DNA of 64,000 nucleotides from an uncultured Candidatus Saccharibacteria bacterium (GCA_937858705.1 CALLZM010000024.1:1-64000); one strand, 5' to 3'; shown: positions 31,712 through 41,429, counted from the stretch's first letter. Numbers and translations are program-made. Notes: generated by a model not told the origin, from the letters alone.

Positions 31712-32778
31712 GTTATACTTCCTTGCCCATTTGGCACGGCCGCTATCCAGGTTTGTCCACGAACGAGCGGGATTGACTTTCCTTCTTTATTTTTAAATGT
31801 AATGGAATCTTTGCGAGAAGGTTTTGACCAAGCTGCTTTGGTTGCTGTGCCATTTTGAAAAATGATTGCTTCACCCGTACCGATTGTTTCGATCGATTCG
31901 CGATAGCCATCTTCCATGACTATTTTTTGGTTTACCTTCATAGCAATGACGGCATCTGGAGCTATGGCACCCTTCTCGCGGTCTATATGTTTTTCTCCTG
32001 CTAAGTATCGTTCATAGTTGTTTTTCTTAGCGTTATACTTATACTGAGTATTAAATAGGTTTGATGAAAAATTGATAGTGATGGTAGTGGCGGTAGGTTT
32101 TTCGGCCGACTCACCGTCTACTCGGTCAAAGCCAGTAAAGGTTGAGTTAGTGTATTTTTTGGCTTTATTTAACGCATCGATTCGATTGAAATTTGTATAG
32201 ACATTGTGCGGTGCATAGCGGTCGGTTGAGCGCCAATAAGTACTGGCATTGAAAAACTGATCAATATCGCGGTATTCACCATTACGAATTCGCTTCAAGG
32301 CGGCTGAACTTCCACCGACATGAACAACGCTCGCATTGTATGGCGTGAGCCAGTCGACGAAATAAGGGCGCAATGAACGAACTGGTCCGATAAGCGTCGG
32401 CTTATCTTCCTGGTACAGTGCGAGAAATCGCGTAATGCCGCCTTCGGCGATAGCTTCGTAGACGACACCGGCTTGTTTGAGGCCAGATTGTGGCCTGGCA
32501 TCGGGACTGTTTTCGATCATAATAGCAGCTGTCGGCCAGGTTGTCATAGCTTCATCTTTCACTTTTTTGCCAGTGAGCGTCGAATAATACACTGGATCTG
32601 GTTTTTTCACTACGATATCTGGTGTTTCTACGGGAGGGAGAGGCTGCAATATCGGCCATAGCATGAGCCAACCGAGGAGAAAAACGAGCACACTGCTACA
32701 TATAAGCATGGTAGCGATACGATGGCGGTCAATAAATGACCTACAGGCGATAACTTTCGGAGATTTGAGTATGTTCAT
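31705..32778 (-). CDS. DUF3048 family membrane-anchored protein (YerB-like)
   Basis: 357 residues. An N-terminal membrane anchor (ATMLICSSVLVFLLGWLML, about 20-42) precedes the extracytoplasmic domain. IMIENSPDARPQSGLKQAGV and IGPVRSLRPYFVDWLTPYNA are diagnostic of DUF3048, the family of B. subtilis YerB. The anchor is not a lipobox. The function is unknown; the family is cell-envelope associated. It overlaps the PAS kinase by 7 nt, so they are probably expressed together. A TATACT box lies 10 nt before the ATG. Confidence 0.87.
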   Translation of the reverse strand: MNILKSPKVIACRSFIDRHRIATMLICSSVLVFLLGWLMLWPILQPLPPVETPDIVVKKPDPVYYSTLTGKKVKDEAMTTWPTAAIMIENSPDARPQSGLKQAGVVYEAIAEGGITRFLALYQEDKPTLIGPVRSLRPYFVDWLTPYNASVVHVGGSSAALKRIRNGEYRDIDQFFNASTYWRSTDRYAPHNVYTNFNRIDALNKAKKYTNSTFTGFDRVDGESAEKPTATTITINFSSNLFNTQYKYNAKKNNYERYLAGEKHIDREKGAIAPDAVIAMKVNQKIVMEDGYRESIETIGTGEAIIFQNGTATKAAWSKPSRKDSITFKNKEGKSIPLVRGQTWIAAVPNGQGSITW

Positions 32779-32796
32779 GCTTATGTTTAGTATACC

Positions 32797-34350
32797 CTAT
32801 TGCACAGTTTTTTTCATGCGCTCTATCACTCGGTCTTTGCCGAGAAGTGCGAGAGTGTCGTTTAGTTGCGGGCTGAAATCCGCCCAAGTGACAACGATGC
32901 GAATGAGGCTAAATAAGGTGCCTGGTTTTTGGCCGGTCATTTCTAGTAGTTGATTGAGGCAGTCTTGAAGGGCATGACTTGTCCAGTCGGGTAGTTTTTC
33001 GAATTCTTGTAGGCTGGTATGAAGCAGTTGGTTTTTCTCTTGCTCAGATAGTTTTTTTAGCTGTTTGTTGTCGGAGATGAGTTCTGGACGAGGAGAAGGT
33101 TCCTCGAAGAAATATTCGGTGAGCCCGTTGAGGTCACGGAGTGTTTTGAGGCGATCTTGGGCTAAGTGTAACACTTGTTTTTTGTATTCTTCTGGGTATT
33201 TGCCGGCAGCTTCTGGCCAGAAAAACTCTACCCTGTGATAGAGTTCATCGAGGGGCAATTCTCGAATGAAATGACCATTGACCCAGAGCAGTCGCTTTTC
33301 GTCGAATCGTGCACCAGACCGTTGTACTCTGTCGAGGCTGAATTTATCTATCAGCTCTTGCATGGTGAAAATTTCCTGCTCGGTGCCGTCGTTCCAGCCG
33401 AGGGTGGCGATGAAGCTGTCGAGTGCTTCGGGGAGGTAGCCATCGCGAATGTAGTCGAGCACATCTTTGGCGCCGTCTCGTTTACCAAGTTTCTTGTTTC
33501 CTTGTTCGTTCATGATGTGGGGCATATGCGCGAACTTAGGTAGTTGAACCCCGCTCCCGTCATACGCTTCGCTATGTAGGTCGCTGCCCTCGGGTCCTGT
33601 CACTCGGTCCGCCCCTACTTCTCGTAAACTCGAAGTGGGTGCTGCCCCGCCTCGTGCCACCCGAGCTGGCGCAAGGCGAAACCCTAAAGCTTCATAAAGT
33701 GCCAGGTAGTTCGGCATACTAGAAATGAACTCTTGCCCGCGAATCACATGAGTAATCTCCATTTCGGCATCGTCGACAATGTGCGCAAAGTTATAAGTTG
33801 GGTAGCCGTCAGACTTGATGAGAATGAAGTCGTCGACAACTTCTGGGCTGGTGGTGATGTCGCCCATTACTTCATCATGATAGGTATAGCTTTTTGGTGT
33901 ACTTTTGAAACGAAGGGGTTGTGTGCCATCCCAAACGGGTGGATGTTCTGGGCGATGGTCGCGATAACGGAACGCCCGTTTTTCGGCTTGAGCTTTTTCG
34001 CGAAATGCTTGCATTTGTTCGGAAGTATATGGGTCGGCATATGCTAGGCCTTGGTCGATGAGCTTCTGGGCATATGTTTTGTAGATATCGAGTCGTTCGG
34101 ACTGAACATACGGCCCATATTCGCCGCCAATATCTGGTCCTTCGTCATAATCCAATCCTAATGCTTTCAGGCTAGCGATAAGATGTTCACGACTGCCTGG
34201 TACTTCTCTTGCCTTGTCGGTATCTTCCAGTCGTAACACAAACTGTCCATCAGACTGCTTTGCGACTAAATACGCAAAAAGTGCAGTACGGATACCGCCA
34301 ACATGCAAAAAACCAGTAGGACTAGGAGCGAAACGAGTACGAATATTCAT
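32797..34350 (-). CDS. gltX: Glutamyl-tRNA synthetase with in-frame insert
   Basis: 517 residues. Class I synthetase that charges tRNA-Glu. RFAPSPTGFLHVGGIRTAL holds the HIGH-type motif (HVGG) and KKLGKRDGAKDV the KMSKS-type motif, here LGKRD. Before the latter, a 44-residue Ala/Gly/Arg-rich segment (starting APARVARGGAAPTSS, positions 33541-33672) splits ALGFRL from PKFAHMPHIM, which are adjacent in ordinary GltX. The insert is in frame and GC-rich with internal hairpins. The C-terminal anticodon-binding part ends SPQLNDTLALLGKDRVIERM. TATACT (34363-34358) ends 7 nt before the ATG, so the message is probably leaderless. Confidence 0.95.
   Translation of the reverse strand: MNIRTRFAPSPTGFLHVGGIRTALFAYLVAKQSDGQFVLRLEDTDKAREVPGSREHLIASLKALGLDYDEGPDIGGEYGPYVQSERLDIYKTYAQKLIDQGLAYADPYTSEQMQAFREKAQAEKRAFRYRDHRPEHPPVWDGTQPLRFKSTPKSYTYHDEVMGDITTSPEVVDDFILIKSDGYPTYNFAHIVDDAEMEITHVIRGQEFISSMPNYLALYEALGFRLAPARVARGGAAPTSSLREVGADRVTGPEGSDLHSEAYDGSGVQLPKFAHMPHIMNEQGNKKLGKRDGAKDVLDYIRDGYLPEALDSFIATLGWNDGTEQEIFTMQELIDKFSLDRVQRSGARFDEKRLLWVNGHFIRELPLDELYHRVEFFWPEAAGKYPEEYKKQVLHLAQDRLKTLRDLNGLTEYFFEEPSPRPELISDNKQLKKLSEQEKNQLLHTSLQEFEKLPDWTSHALQDCLNQLLEMTGQKPGTLFSLIRIVVTWADFSPQLNDTLALLGKDRVIERMKKTVQ
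33541..33672. repeat. 132-bp GC-rich hairpin element inserted in frame in gltX
   Basis: CTCGGGT (33589-33595) pairs with ACCCGAG (33659-33665), and CCTACTTC pairs with GAAGTGGG inside it (33614-33639). Its length is 44 codons, preserving the frame. The encoded peptide has no counterpart in the family. Base content and layout recall the topA palindrome, although arms are less perfect. Confidence 0.55.
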
Positions 34351-34363
34351 AGGTATCAGTATA

Positions 34364-37303
34364 TCATGAATATATTCGGCTGAAACTGTCGCTGTGCTTT
34401 TGGAGTTGCCTCATGGCTTCGATGGTTGGTTGTGGCAATTCAACTCCATTTTCTTTTGCTTGCCGAACAATATCATCAACCGATATGTCTGCGCCAATCT
34501 CGGTGACATTATGATGGTACCATTCACCTGGAGCGCCGTCTATTTTTTTCGATATGTCAAAAGGTACGCCTGGCCTACCATATAGCGCTTGCGACAACAG
34601 AGCGGCGGCTCGTCGTCCCTCAGTTGTGTTGGTTGACTTCACGGCTTGCTTATCGGATATTTCTTGATACTTCTTTTGGAGTTGTTTTCGTCTGCGATAC
34701 AACACGACTGTAGCGAGTGCAGCAGTCAAAGCCCCTGCCCCAGTCAGGAGTATATTCGTTGGATCAATATCTTTTCTCTCCCGTTGGGTGGTCGTTGCCT
34801 CTACAGTCCCGGAGGGTGTAGGGTCGAGGATAGTGCCATCCGTCATAGTAGACCATGCGTGCTGTTCATCATTGGCCAATATGTCATCGCCATCGTTATA
34901 AAATCCGACCGTTGCGCCGATAAAATCTTTGTCGGCGGTAGCGATGAGTGCCAACAGCTGTGCAGTGTTACAATTGTGCGTTTCCATTGCAGCAAGAGCC
35001 TGACCAACTTGCTTCAATGCTTCCATATCGCTCGCATTTGATTGTACTGTATCATTCACTTCTTTCATGCCTGCATCTTTGAGCGGCGTAAAAGAATAGC
35101 TGTAATTATTTCGTATAGCGGCATAAATCTCTTCTACGGTTGCGTCGTTTGGCAGGCCGAGCGCCCGTCTTGTAGCGGCGGCTACTTCTTGAAGTTCGGC
35201 CGTCACAACCCTATCTCTTTCATCGTCTTCAAGAAAACTTGTTTCACGATACGAAACAGATTGTTCGTCTGGTGCAACTGCTCGTGCATAATATCGTGTG
35301 GTCCAATTCTTTTCATACCAGGTGCGCGCCAGGTTTGTGTCTAGTATAAAAAGAATCTTGTTATTTTTATTTCTCGATAGCTTTAGAGGAATTCTTTCTT
35401 CGGTGGTGGTATTGTAACCTTCTGCGTACACTATTTCTGTACCAGCCTTAACTGGCAGTTCTGCTATTCCTATGGTATTGCTCTCTATCATAAAGTCCGC
35501 ATCGCTGGATGGATCGAAGCTATCGTCAAATACGATTGTTTCATCCGAAGGGTCACGGTATTCGATTATTGGGTATTTCTTTATGCCGAAATTCAGGTTA
35601 CGCAAAGCTAGTGTGCCGCCACTGCCCGCAGGCCAATACCCTTGGGTCGACTTGCCACCCAAAGAAGTGACAGTGAACATAGGTGTGTTATCAGGCTCTG
35701 TATCTCCAAACGCCATGGAAGCACCATAATATATTGGTTCAACGCCTGAATTCCCGCGGGCTTCAGGGTCGAAGAAAGATCTTATTATGCGCTCTTTCCA
35801 CTCACGGTATGCCTTGTCTCCTGACCGTATTGTCTCGACAGCTTCAGCTATCTGCCTATCGCGTACTCCACTATCGCCATATTTCTCTTGTAAGAATTGT
35901 CGATAGTTTTCTTCACCGCCCTGCTCTTCATTTTCAGAGATGGCGAATCCGTACTGCCGCGCCCGTTGGTCGTCGTCGAACTGTATCCGACTAGCCTCGG
36001 CTCCTAATGCAGAAGCACCAGAGATACACGCTATACCTAGTAGTCCTGCGCCAAGCTTCTTCAACTTAGGAAAGGGTTTCCGTAGAGAATACGATCGCTC
36101 TCGGCGTTTCGTTTGTGCTATGGTGTCTTTCGCCACTCGTGCATGGAGCGATTGTGGCAGAGTGTTGTGGTGAAGCTGTTGCTGAGTACGAGCGCTTTGT
36201 ATAGTCGCGGCCGTGTCGTCCAAGAGTAGCAGGTAGAGTGCGGCCAGCTGGTCCTGCCGAGCCCCAGCCTGTGAGTCATCGGTGCCGATGCGCTGTAATA
36301 GTTCTTCTAGTGATGGTGCTTTGAGATGTCGTAAGATAGCCACTCGCTCACCCGTCTCTGTGGATTCACCAGCAACAGGATGCCTGCTATAACTCATTTG
36401 TTGTAGACGGCCTTTATGTATTTGCATGGTTGGATAAGAGCGACCACCATCACTAGTCCTTTGAGGGACTAGCTCACCGTTGATGCTTTGCTCTAGTGCA
36501 TTCTTGACCGCCATCTGTAGCTGCCGCATAAGCAGTGGGTCACCGTTTTTGGCAGCATCGTAAAGCGCATTCCAGTCGCTATTTCCTATGCGAGCCAGTA
36601 ATTCTTGCTTGGCATCGTGTTCGGCAAGTGCTAGTGTGCGGAGCTCGTCGGGGCTCAGCAACGCAACTAACTCTGACGCATCCGTATCAGTGAGTGCTGG
36701 ACTATGCTTGCCTTCGCCCCACTTTTGTGTGCCTAAAATAGTTGAGCCGTCGTGCAGTGCACCGGCTGCTTCAAGTTGCGCTACTGTATCATCGTTCATC
36801 CATGCAGTACCAACAGCTATGGTGGCATTGTGTTGATCGGACCATTCAGACATTTTTCGCACTCGAGCAATGTCGGCTATGGAAAGTTTGTCTGTATGAT
36901 CGAGCCCGTACCAACGGACTGTTGTTGATTCTTGGTGCTTTGTCACCGATCGAACGATGTCGATCGGTTCTCCCAGTTCTTCTTCTGCCTGTCGAATTGC
37001 TTCTAGTTGTTTTTGAATCTTTCGATCGGAATTGATGGAAACTATGATGCCTATCCCAGCTAATGCAATCATAGGCGGAGAGGCATAAGCCGTATAGTCG
37101 GCTATTCCTTCGAGAGTCCTGCGATTGGTCCGGAGATTATGGAAGAAGCCTGCCGTACTAGCACCGACGATACTGCCTAGTGCCACAATGCCGTACGGTA
37201 GACGATCGTAGAACTTGTGCTGCTTTACAACATCCACAATATCCCGCTCTGGCAAAGAGGCCGCGTCGTTTTCTATCAGGGGTGGATACTGTGAATACTC
37301 CAT
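34364..37303 (-). CDS. Large membrane protein with transglutaminase-like domain
   Basis: 979 residues. Two membrane helices near 38-60 and 75-95 precede a cytoplasmic-type helical region (100-410). A third helix near 415-437 (LGAGLLGIACISGASALGAE) starts an external region, and a fourth near 865-885 returns to a basic tail. The external part contains a transglutaminase-like core: Cys in THNCNTAQLLALIATAD near 785, His in NDEQHAWSTMTDG near 822 and Asp in ILDPTPSG. Such folds can be peptidases, cross-linking enzymes or inactive binding domains. No close family is recognised. The promoter is TTGCTT-17-TATAAT (37338-37310), 6 nt before the ATG. Confidence 0.65.
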   Translation of the reverse strand: MEYSQYPPLIENDAASLPERDIVDVVKQHKFYDRLPYGIVALGSIVGASTAGFFHNLRTNRRTLEGIADYTAYASPPMIALAGIGIIVSINSDRKIQKQLEAIRQAEEELGEPIDIVRSVTKHQESTTVRWYGLDHTDKLSIADIARVRKMSEWSDQHNATIAVGTAWMNDDTVAQLEAAGALHDGSTILGTQKWGEGKHSPALTDTDASELVALLSPDELRTLALAEHDAKQELLARIGNSDWNALYDAAKNGDPLLMRQLQMAVKNALEQSINGELVPQRTSDGGRSYPTMQIHKGRLQQMSYSRHPVAGESTETGERVAILRHLKAPSLEELLQRIGTDDSQAGARQDQLAALYLLLLDDTAATIQSARTQQQLHHNTLPQSLHARVAKDTIAQTKRRERSYSLRKPFPKLKKLGAGLLGIACISGASALGAEASRIQFDDDQRARQYGFAISENEEQGGEENYRQFLQEKYGDSGVRDRQIAEAVETIRSGDKAYREWKERIIRSFFDPEARGNSGVEPIYYGASMAFGDTEPDNTPMFTVTSLGGKSTQGYWPAGSGGTLALRNLNFGIKKYPIIEYRDPSDETIVFDDSFDPSSDADFMIESNTIGIAELPVKAGTEIVYAEGYNTTTEERIPLKLSRNKNNKILFILDTNLARTWYEKNWTTRYYARAVAPDEQSVSYRETSFLEDDERDRVVTAELQEVAAATRRALGLPNDATVEEIYAAIRNNYSYSFTPLKDAGMKEVNDTVQSNASDMEALKQVGQALAAMETHNCNTAQLLALIATADKDFIGATVGFYNDGDDILANDEQHAWSTMTDGTILDPTPSGTVEATTTQRERKDIDPTNILLTGAGALTAALATVVLYRRRKQLQKKYQEISDKQAVKSTNTTEGRRAAALLSQALYGRPGVPFDISKKIDGAPGEWYHHNVTEIGADISVDDIVRQAKENGVELPQPTIEAMRQLQKHSDSFSRIYS

Positions 37304-37309
37304 CCTTTC

Positions 37310-37338
37310 ATTATAGCATATTTTTCTATAAAAAGCAA
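37310..37338 (-). promoter_or_regulatory. Promoter of the transglutaminase-like gene
   Basis: TTGCTT (37338-37333), a 17-bp spacer and TATAAT (37315-37310) precede the ATG at 37303 by 6 nt. This is one of the clearest leaderless promoters in the window. Confidence 0.75.
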
Positions 37339-37408
37339 ATAGCTACCAGTATAATTGTAGCGTTTTGCTTTTTTCGACAGCTTTTCACAAGACGCTATAT
37401 CTAGTGTA

Positions 37409-37430
37409 CCTACGCTATATGTAGCGTAGG
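37409..37430. repeat. 9-bp hairpin downstream of the DUF4367-like gene
   Basis: CCTACGCTA (37409-37417) and TAGCGTAGG (37422-37430) flank TATG. It follows the stop of the minus-strand gene at 37438 by 8 nt. No T-run follows on the minus strand, so it may slow or protect the 3' end without being a canonical terminator. Confidence 0.45.
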
Positions 37431-37437
37431 TCTAGTA

Positions 37438-38403
37438 CTACATACTACTAGCGATGCGCTGAATCTGCTCTGGTGATAGTGGTGCGTCGCCACTGACGGT
37501 ATAGAGGATACCGTTATTTACCCAAGCGGCGTTATTGTCGTAGGTGTAAATAGTGATGCCGTTGCTGCGGGTAGTTGTATAATCATCGCCCACCTTCGGC
37601 TTGACGAAATTTTCATAGACGGCGCTGGAGTCCCAGCCAGATTTTGTTTGGTCGAGATTGAACGATCGATCAGATCCGTTCATGGCGAACCGCATACGGA
37701 CCTGGCCATTGTCATAGGCAATTGGGCCAGACAAGCTGTAGCCTGTTGGTTGATATGACGGATAACTGGCATCAATACCGGCTTGTGCAGCGGCGATACG
37801 GACAGAGAGGCTTGGCATATTGAGGTAAGTAAAGTATGCGCCGACGAGCACCAGCGTAGCGCCAGCTGTGGCAAGTCGTGCAAATGACCATTTCGACTTC
37901 TTCGGACTCTTATGTCGTTTTACTTGCTCTCTGGAAGTATGACTTGGCGCAGCTTTGAGGGATGTTTCGATGGCTTCTCTTTTGAGGACATCTGAAGGCT
38001 TTGGCATAGTGTGCATAGCTTGCGGGGCTTGTTTGTGCTGCTGTTTGGCGATAGCTCGCTCAACGGTTGGGTGTGGTATGCTTGGGCGAATGTCGCTAAA
38101 GACAGCGGTGGTTTTTGGCCGCGGCGCACTCACTGGCTTTGCTGGTTCGCGGTAAAACTTGGTAATAGCTGGGGTCGTTTGGGGTGCGGCAACTGCCTGA
38201 GGGGTTGGAGCGGCTTGTGATGGGCTGGCGTAAGGATTGTGCACAAAGCGACGGTTGAGCGTTTGCGACCTCTGAGTTGACTGATGGAGAACGGTCGAGT
38301 GTGCCGTGGCGTGTTTGCTCGGTGCGGCAACTTTTTGCACGACCGGTAGACCAGTCCGTGTATCGTAGTCTCGTCCGTTGATAGTAACTATTCGTTTTTG
38401 CAT
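37438..38403 (-). CDS. Membrane protein with DUF4367-like external domain
   Basis: 321 residues. A long cytoplasmic N-terminal region (1-185) is rich in Pro, Ala, Gln and His and probably disordered. One membrane helix (LATAGATLVLVGAYFTYLNM, near 200) leads to an external domain of about 110 residues. That domain (SYQPTGYSLSGPIAYDNGQV, ITIYTYDNNAAWVNNGILYT) has the look of DUF4367/anti-sigma-like external modules. This resemblance is weak. AGAGGGG lies 5 nt before the ATG. The partner of the long tail is unknown. Confidence 0.6.
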   Translation of the reverse strand: MQKRIVTINGRDYDTRTGLPVVQKVAAPSKHATAHSTVLHQSTQRSQTLNRRFVHNPYASPSQAAPTPQAVAAPQTTPAITKFYREPAKPVSAPRPKTTAVFSDIRPSIPHPTVERAIAKQQHKQAPQAMHTMPKPSDVLKREAIETSLKAAPSHTSREQVKRHKSPKKSKWSFARLATAGATLVLVGAYFTYLNMPSLSVRIAAAQAGIDASYPSYQPTGYSLSGPIAYDNGQVRMRFAMNGSDRSFNLDQTKSGWDSSAVYENFVKPKVGDDYTTTRSNGITIYTYDNNAAWVNNGILYTVSGDAPLSPEQIQRIASSM

Positions 38404-38501
38404 GATATCCCCTCTTATTTACCCTAGATACATTCATCTTACTATAAGCACTACCTAAAAATCAATAAGCTATCGCGAGCGAAATAGTATACAATGATAC
38501 T

Positions 38502-39956
38502 ATGCACCGACCACCGAATAAAAAAGCCATGCGGTATCGTTTGACCGCACTCTATATTATCACGCCAATATTGATCCTTTTGGTGTCGGCACTCCTTATG
38601 CTGCATATTCTCGGCTATCGTTTTAACTTGAATGACCGCGAAATAACTCAAGGGGGTTTATTGCAACTCGACTCACGGCCTGCTGGTGCTACGGTAACGG
38701 TAGATAGCAAAAAAATCGATGGCAGAACGCCAAATCGGACTGATTTATCTTCGGGATTACATACGGTGATGATGCAACTCGATGGCTATCGACCGTGGCA
38801 AAAAACGGTCAATATAGACCCGGGCAGAATATTGTGGCTCAACTATGCTCGACTCTTTCCAAAAGAACTACAAGTGGCAGAGCTGAATGAGTTTCCGCTC
38901 ACTGCCGCTTCCCTTGCGGCGCGTAATGGTAAAGTGATTGCGGTCATGCCACGACCCGACCAGGCACGCATAACCCTTCTGAAAATTCAGGGCGATACGG
39001 TGAAGCCGACAGAATTGGATTTGCCAGAGGATCTGTATGCCGATAAAGCCAAGAGCTCATTCCAAATGGTTGCATGGAGTGAAGATGGTCGATATATACT
39101 CATGAAGCATCGATACACAAATGGCTCAGAGTGGCTGAGTATTGACACTGAAGCAATCGACCAATCAGTGAATGCAACAAATATCGCTGGCCAGGCCATA
39201 TCGCAGGTTGACTTTATGGCAAAAAATCCACGGCAGCTATATGTGCTGGCGAACCAATCGGTACGAATTATCGATACCCGCTCGATGACGATCTCAGCGC
39301 CCATCATTAATGGCGTCTCAGAATTTAGCCAAAGCAGTCAAGGCATCTTAGCGTATACTTCAGTTCGTGACGCAAAAACAAATCAACGAACAGTTGGCTA
39401 CTATACAAAAGGAGCTGCCAAGCCGTACCCTATTCGAACGGTGTACGACGATGGTTCGAAAGTGTTGAGAATACGAATTGGCGAATATGTGAGAAAACAG
39501 TACATTGCCTTGCAGTATGGTTCGACGGTTGAAGTTAATCTTGTAGCGTTGGGGACGAGCGACAGTACGCAAGCACTTACTCAGTCGAGTCTGGTGACTA
39601 TTGCAGTGCCCGATACGACGAGTACGGTATCTTTTTCACCTGCGAATCGGTTTGTTCTCATGGTGCATCAGGGAGGATTCATGACCTACGACCTCGAACT
39701 GGGGGCGCTTGCGAGCACACCTTTAAGAGGGCTCGACAAAACCTACCAGCTTGATTGGCTCGATGGAGCGATGCTATGGAGCGATCGAGGGGGTGAAATC
39801 GTGACTTATGAATTTGATGGCAATAATATCCAGGAGATAACGCCAGTTGCTACCGGTCAAGCGGTAGTGTTATCGAACAACCAAAAGTCTCTCTATGGGT
39901 TTCGACAAGTTGATGGTGTTTTGCGACTTGTTCAAGTTAGCTTGATCGCCAGCTAA
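38502..39956 (+). CDS. PEGA-domain membrane-anchored protein
   Basis: 484 residues. One N-terminal membrane helix (YIITPILILLVSALLMLHIL, about 18-37) is followed by a PEGA domain (LQLDSRPAGATVTVDSKKID, GLHTVMMQLDGYRPWQKTV) that probably contacts surface-layer or wall components. The rest (about 130-484) resembles a beta-propeller with WD-like blades (VAWSEDGRYILMKHR, VSFSPANRFVLMVHQGG). It is an external structural or scaffold protein by inference. TACAAT (38490-38495) ends 6 nt before the ATG, so it is a leaderless candidate. It converges on the sortase gene and overlaps it by 4 nt. Confidence 0.78.
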   Translation: MHRPPNKKAMRYRLTALYIITPILILLVSALLMLHILGYRFNLNDREITQGGLLQLDSRPAGATVTVDSKKIDGRTPNRTDLSSGLHTVMMQLDGYRPWQKTVNIDPGRILWLNYARLFPKELQVAELNEFPLTAASLAARNGKVIAVMPRPDQARITLLKIQGDTVKPTELDLPEDLYADKAKSSFQMVAWSEDGRYILMKHRYTNGSEWLSIDTEAIDQSVNATNIAGQAISQVDFMAKNPRQLYVLANQSVRIIDTRSMTISAPIINGVSEFSQSSQGILAYTSVRDAKTNQRTVGYYTKGAAKPYPIRTVYDDGSKVLRIRIGEYVRKQYIALQYGSTVEVNLVALGTSDSTQALTQSSLVTIAVPDTTSTVSFSPANRFVLMVHQGGFMTYDLELGALASTPLRGLDKTYQLDWLDGAMLWSDRGGEIVTYEFDGNNIQEITPVATGQAVVLSNNQKSLYGFRQVDGVLRLVQVSLIAS

Positions 39957-41212
39957 AAACCGAGTGCTGACCCTATTTTTTCAAAGACAGTTTGCCCTTT
40001 TCCTGGCATTTCGGCTTCGGCCGTTTCTACGGGCTCAACTTCGCTCGGCTTTGCTTCGGCTGGGCTGGGGCTGATTTGCTCAGCGGTAACGAGGAGTCGC
40101 TTATCGGCCGTACCGAGTGGCGTACAGGTGATAAGGGTGACTTCTGGTTTGTCGGTCTTGTAAGTGAGCGAAGCGACATTATCTGGCATAACAATTCTTT
40201 TTTTGGTAACGGTGTAGGCATATCGAACACCTTCGTAGTTGATGAAGAAGGTATCTCCTACCGTAAGGCGATCGAGCCGCGCAAATACAAATTTATGCTC
40301 GCCAGTTTCGGTCCAGTCGTTACTTGAGTGCCCCGATAGAACGGTGTTGCCTACCTGCCCTGGCTTGCTGTTCGCTCCTGGTATGCCAAACCATGCCACT
40401 CCTTTTTCCATGGCTTTCATCTGTGAATCGTGATCTGGCTTAGTGTTCCAGACGACTGGCACATCGACGCCAATTTTCGGGATGATTAGTCGAGGGTCTG
40501 GGCCAACATCGATACTTTCGGTTGGGTCGACAATGAGATTCGTAGGGTCTGAGCCCGCAGGTTCGATATAGGCATGATATGCGGCGAGTGCGACCGAGTT
40601 GTATTGCAGCACGGCAAATACCAGCATGACCATGCATGCAGCAAAAATAGGTCTGAAGTGGCGGCTTTTGCGGACTTCGGTTGCTTTTTTTTGAACGGTC
40701 TGCCGGAGTTTTGAGCGCAAGTCCGTCAAAGCTTCTTCTGGCGTTTGTTCACTGGCTTTTTGCTCGTATTCTTTCAGTCTGGCATCTTTCTCACTGACGA
40801 TCTGTTGAGCTTGCTGCATATGGCCAGCATAGTAACGATAAAAATACTGCTGGTAATAATTTTGCCAAGAACTATGATATTTTTTCCAGGCATCTGGATC
40901 GACTTGCGGCTGTTTGTCGCCAAGAGTTTTGTCATAGATGGCAGCTGCTTGTTGTTCTGGCTGGGGTGTGGGGGTGGACTGAGGTGGTGGTAGTGCGGAG
41001 CCGCTGGTTGTTGGGCCTTGGTTATCTGTTACTGCTGGTTGTGGCACGGGCATTTGGTGATGCGGGTCTTGGCTGTAGAGCTGATCGATGTGCCCTCTGG
41101 TCATATCGGCCACAGCCGCCTGCGAAACCGCATGCCGCTGGGCAGTCGAAACAGCACCCGCTGCGCGCGAGCGAGTATATGGATGAACTGAGGGGCGATT
41201 ATTTGGCTGCAT
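39953..41212 (-). CDS. Sortase family transpeptidase
   Basis: 419 residues. A proline/glutamine-rich cytoplasmic N-terminus (1-185) precedes a membrane helix (FAACMVMLVFAVLQYNSVAL, near 192-212). The sortase barrel is at about 245-390. Catalytic residues are His in NTVLSGHSSND, Cys in TLITCTPLG and Arg in DKRLLVTAE. It would attach surface proteins to the envelope. No LPxTG substrate is seen in this window. The C-terminal tail has extra Pro/Glu-rich sequence (KPSEVEPVETAEAE). The ATG is preceded by a leader of about 20 nt after TATACT. Confidence 0.88.
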   Translation of the reverse strand: MQPNNRPSVHPYTRSRAAGAVSTAQRHAVSQAAVADMTRGHIDQLYSQDPHHQMPVPQPAVTDNQGPTTSGSALPPPQSTPTPQPEQQAAAIYDKTLGDKQPQVDPDAWKKYHSSWQNYYQQYFYRYYAGHMQQAQQIVSEKDARLKEYEQKASEQTPEEALTDLRSKLRQTVQKKATEVRKSRHFRPIFAACMVMLVFAVLQYNSVALAAYHAYIEPAGSDPTNLIVDPTESIDVGPDPRLIIPKIGVDVPVVWNTKPDHDSQMKAMEKGVAWFGIPGANSKPGQVGNTVLSGHSSNDWTETGEHKFVFARLDRLTVGDTFFINYEGVRYAYTVTKKRIVMPDNVASLTYKTDKPEVTLITCTPLGTADKRLLVTAEQISPSPAEAKPSEVEPVETAEAEMPGKGQTVFEKIGSALGF

Positions 41213-41355
41213 ACGAAATTTCTACTTATATCTAAGTATACAATATCTGGCGATTTTGCGACAGCATAAGCAGTTTTTTACATGAACTCTATCGCCTAAT
41301 GTGCGCCGTCGATAGAGATTGCCACCGTCAGCATGACGGCCAGAATACATATAAA

Positions 41356-41397
41356 AAGAGACGCGGCCCAAGCTGTGCAGCAAGAGCGGCGCCTCTT
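41356..41397 (-). terminator. Possible minus-strand terminator
   Basis: AAGAG-N-CGC (41356-41364) pairs with GCG-N-CTCTT (41389-41397). On the minus strand the hairpin is followed by TTTTT (41357-41353, partly in the stem). No recognised minus-strand gene ends just before it apart from the ORF remnant at 41430. Confidence 0.4.
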
Positions 41398-41429
41398 ATC
41401 TATCAATATGGCAAACTACTTATGAAAAA

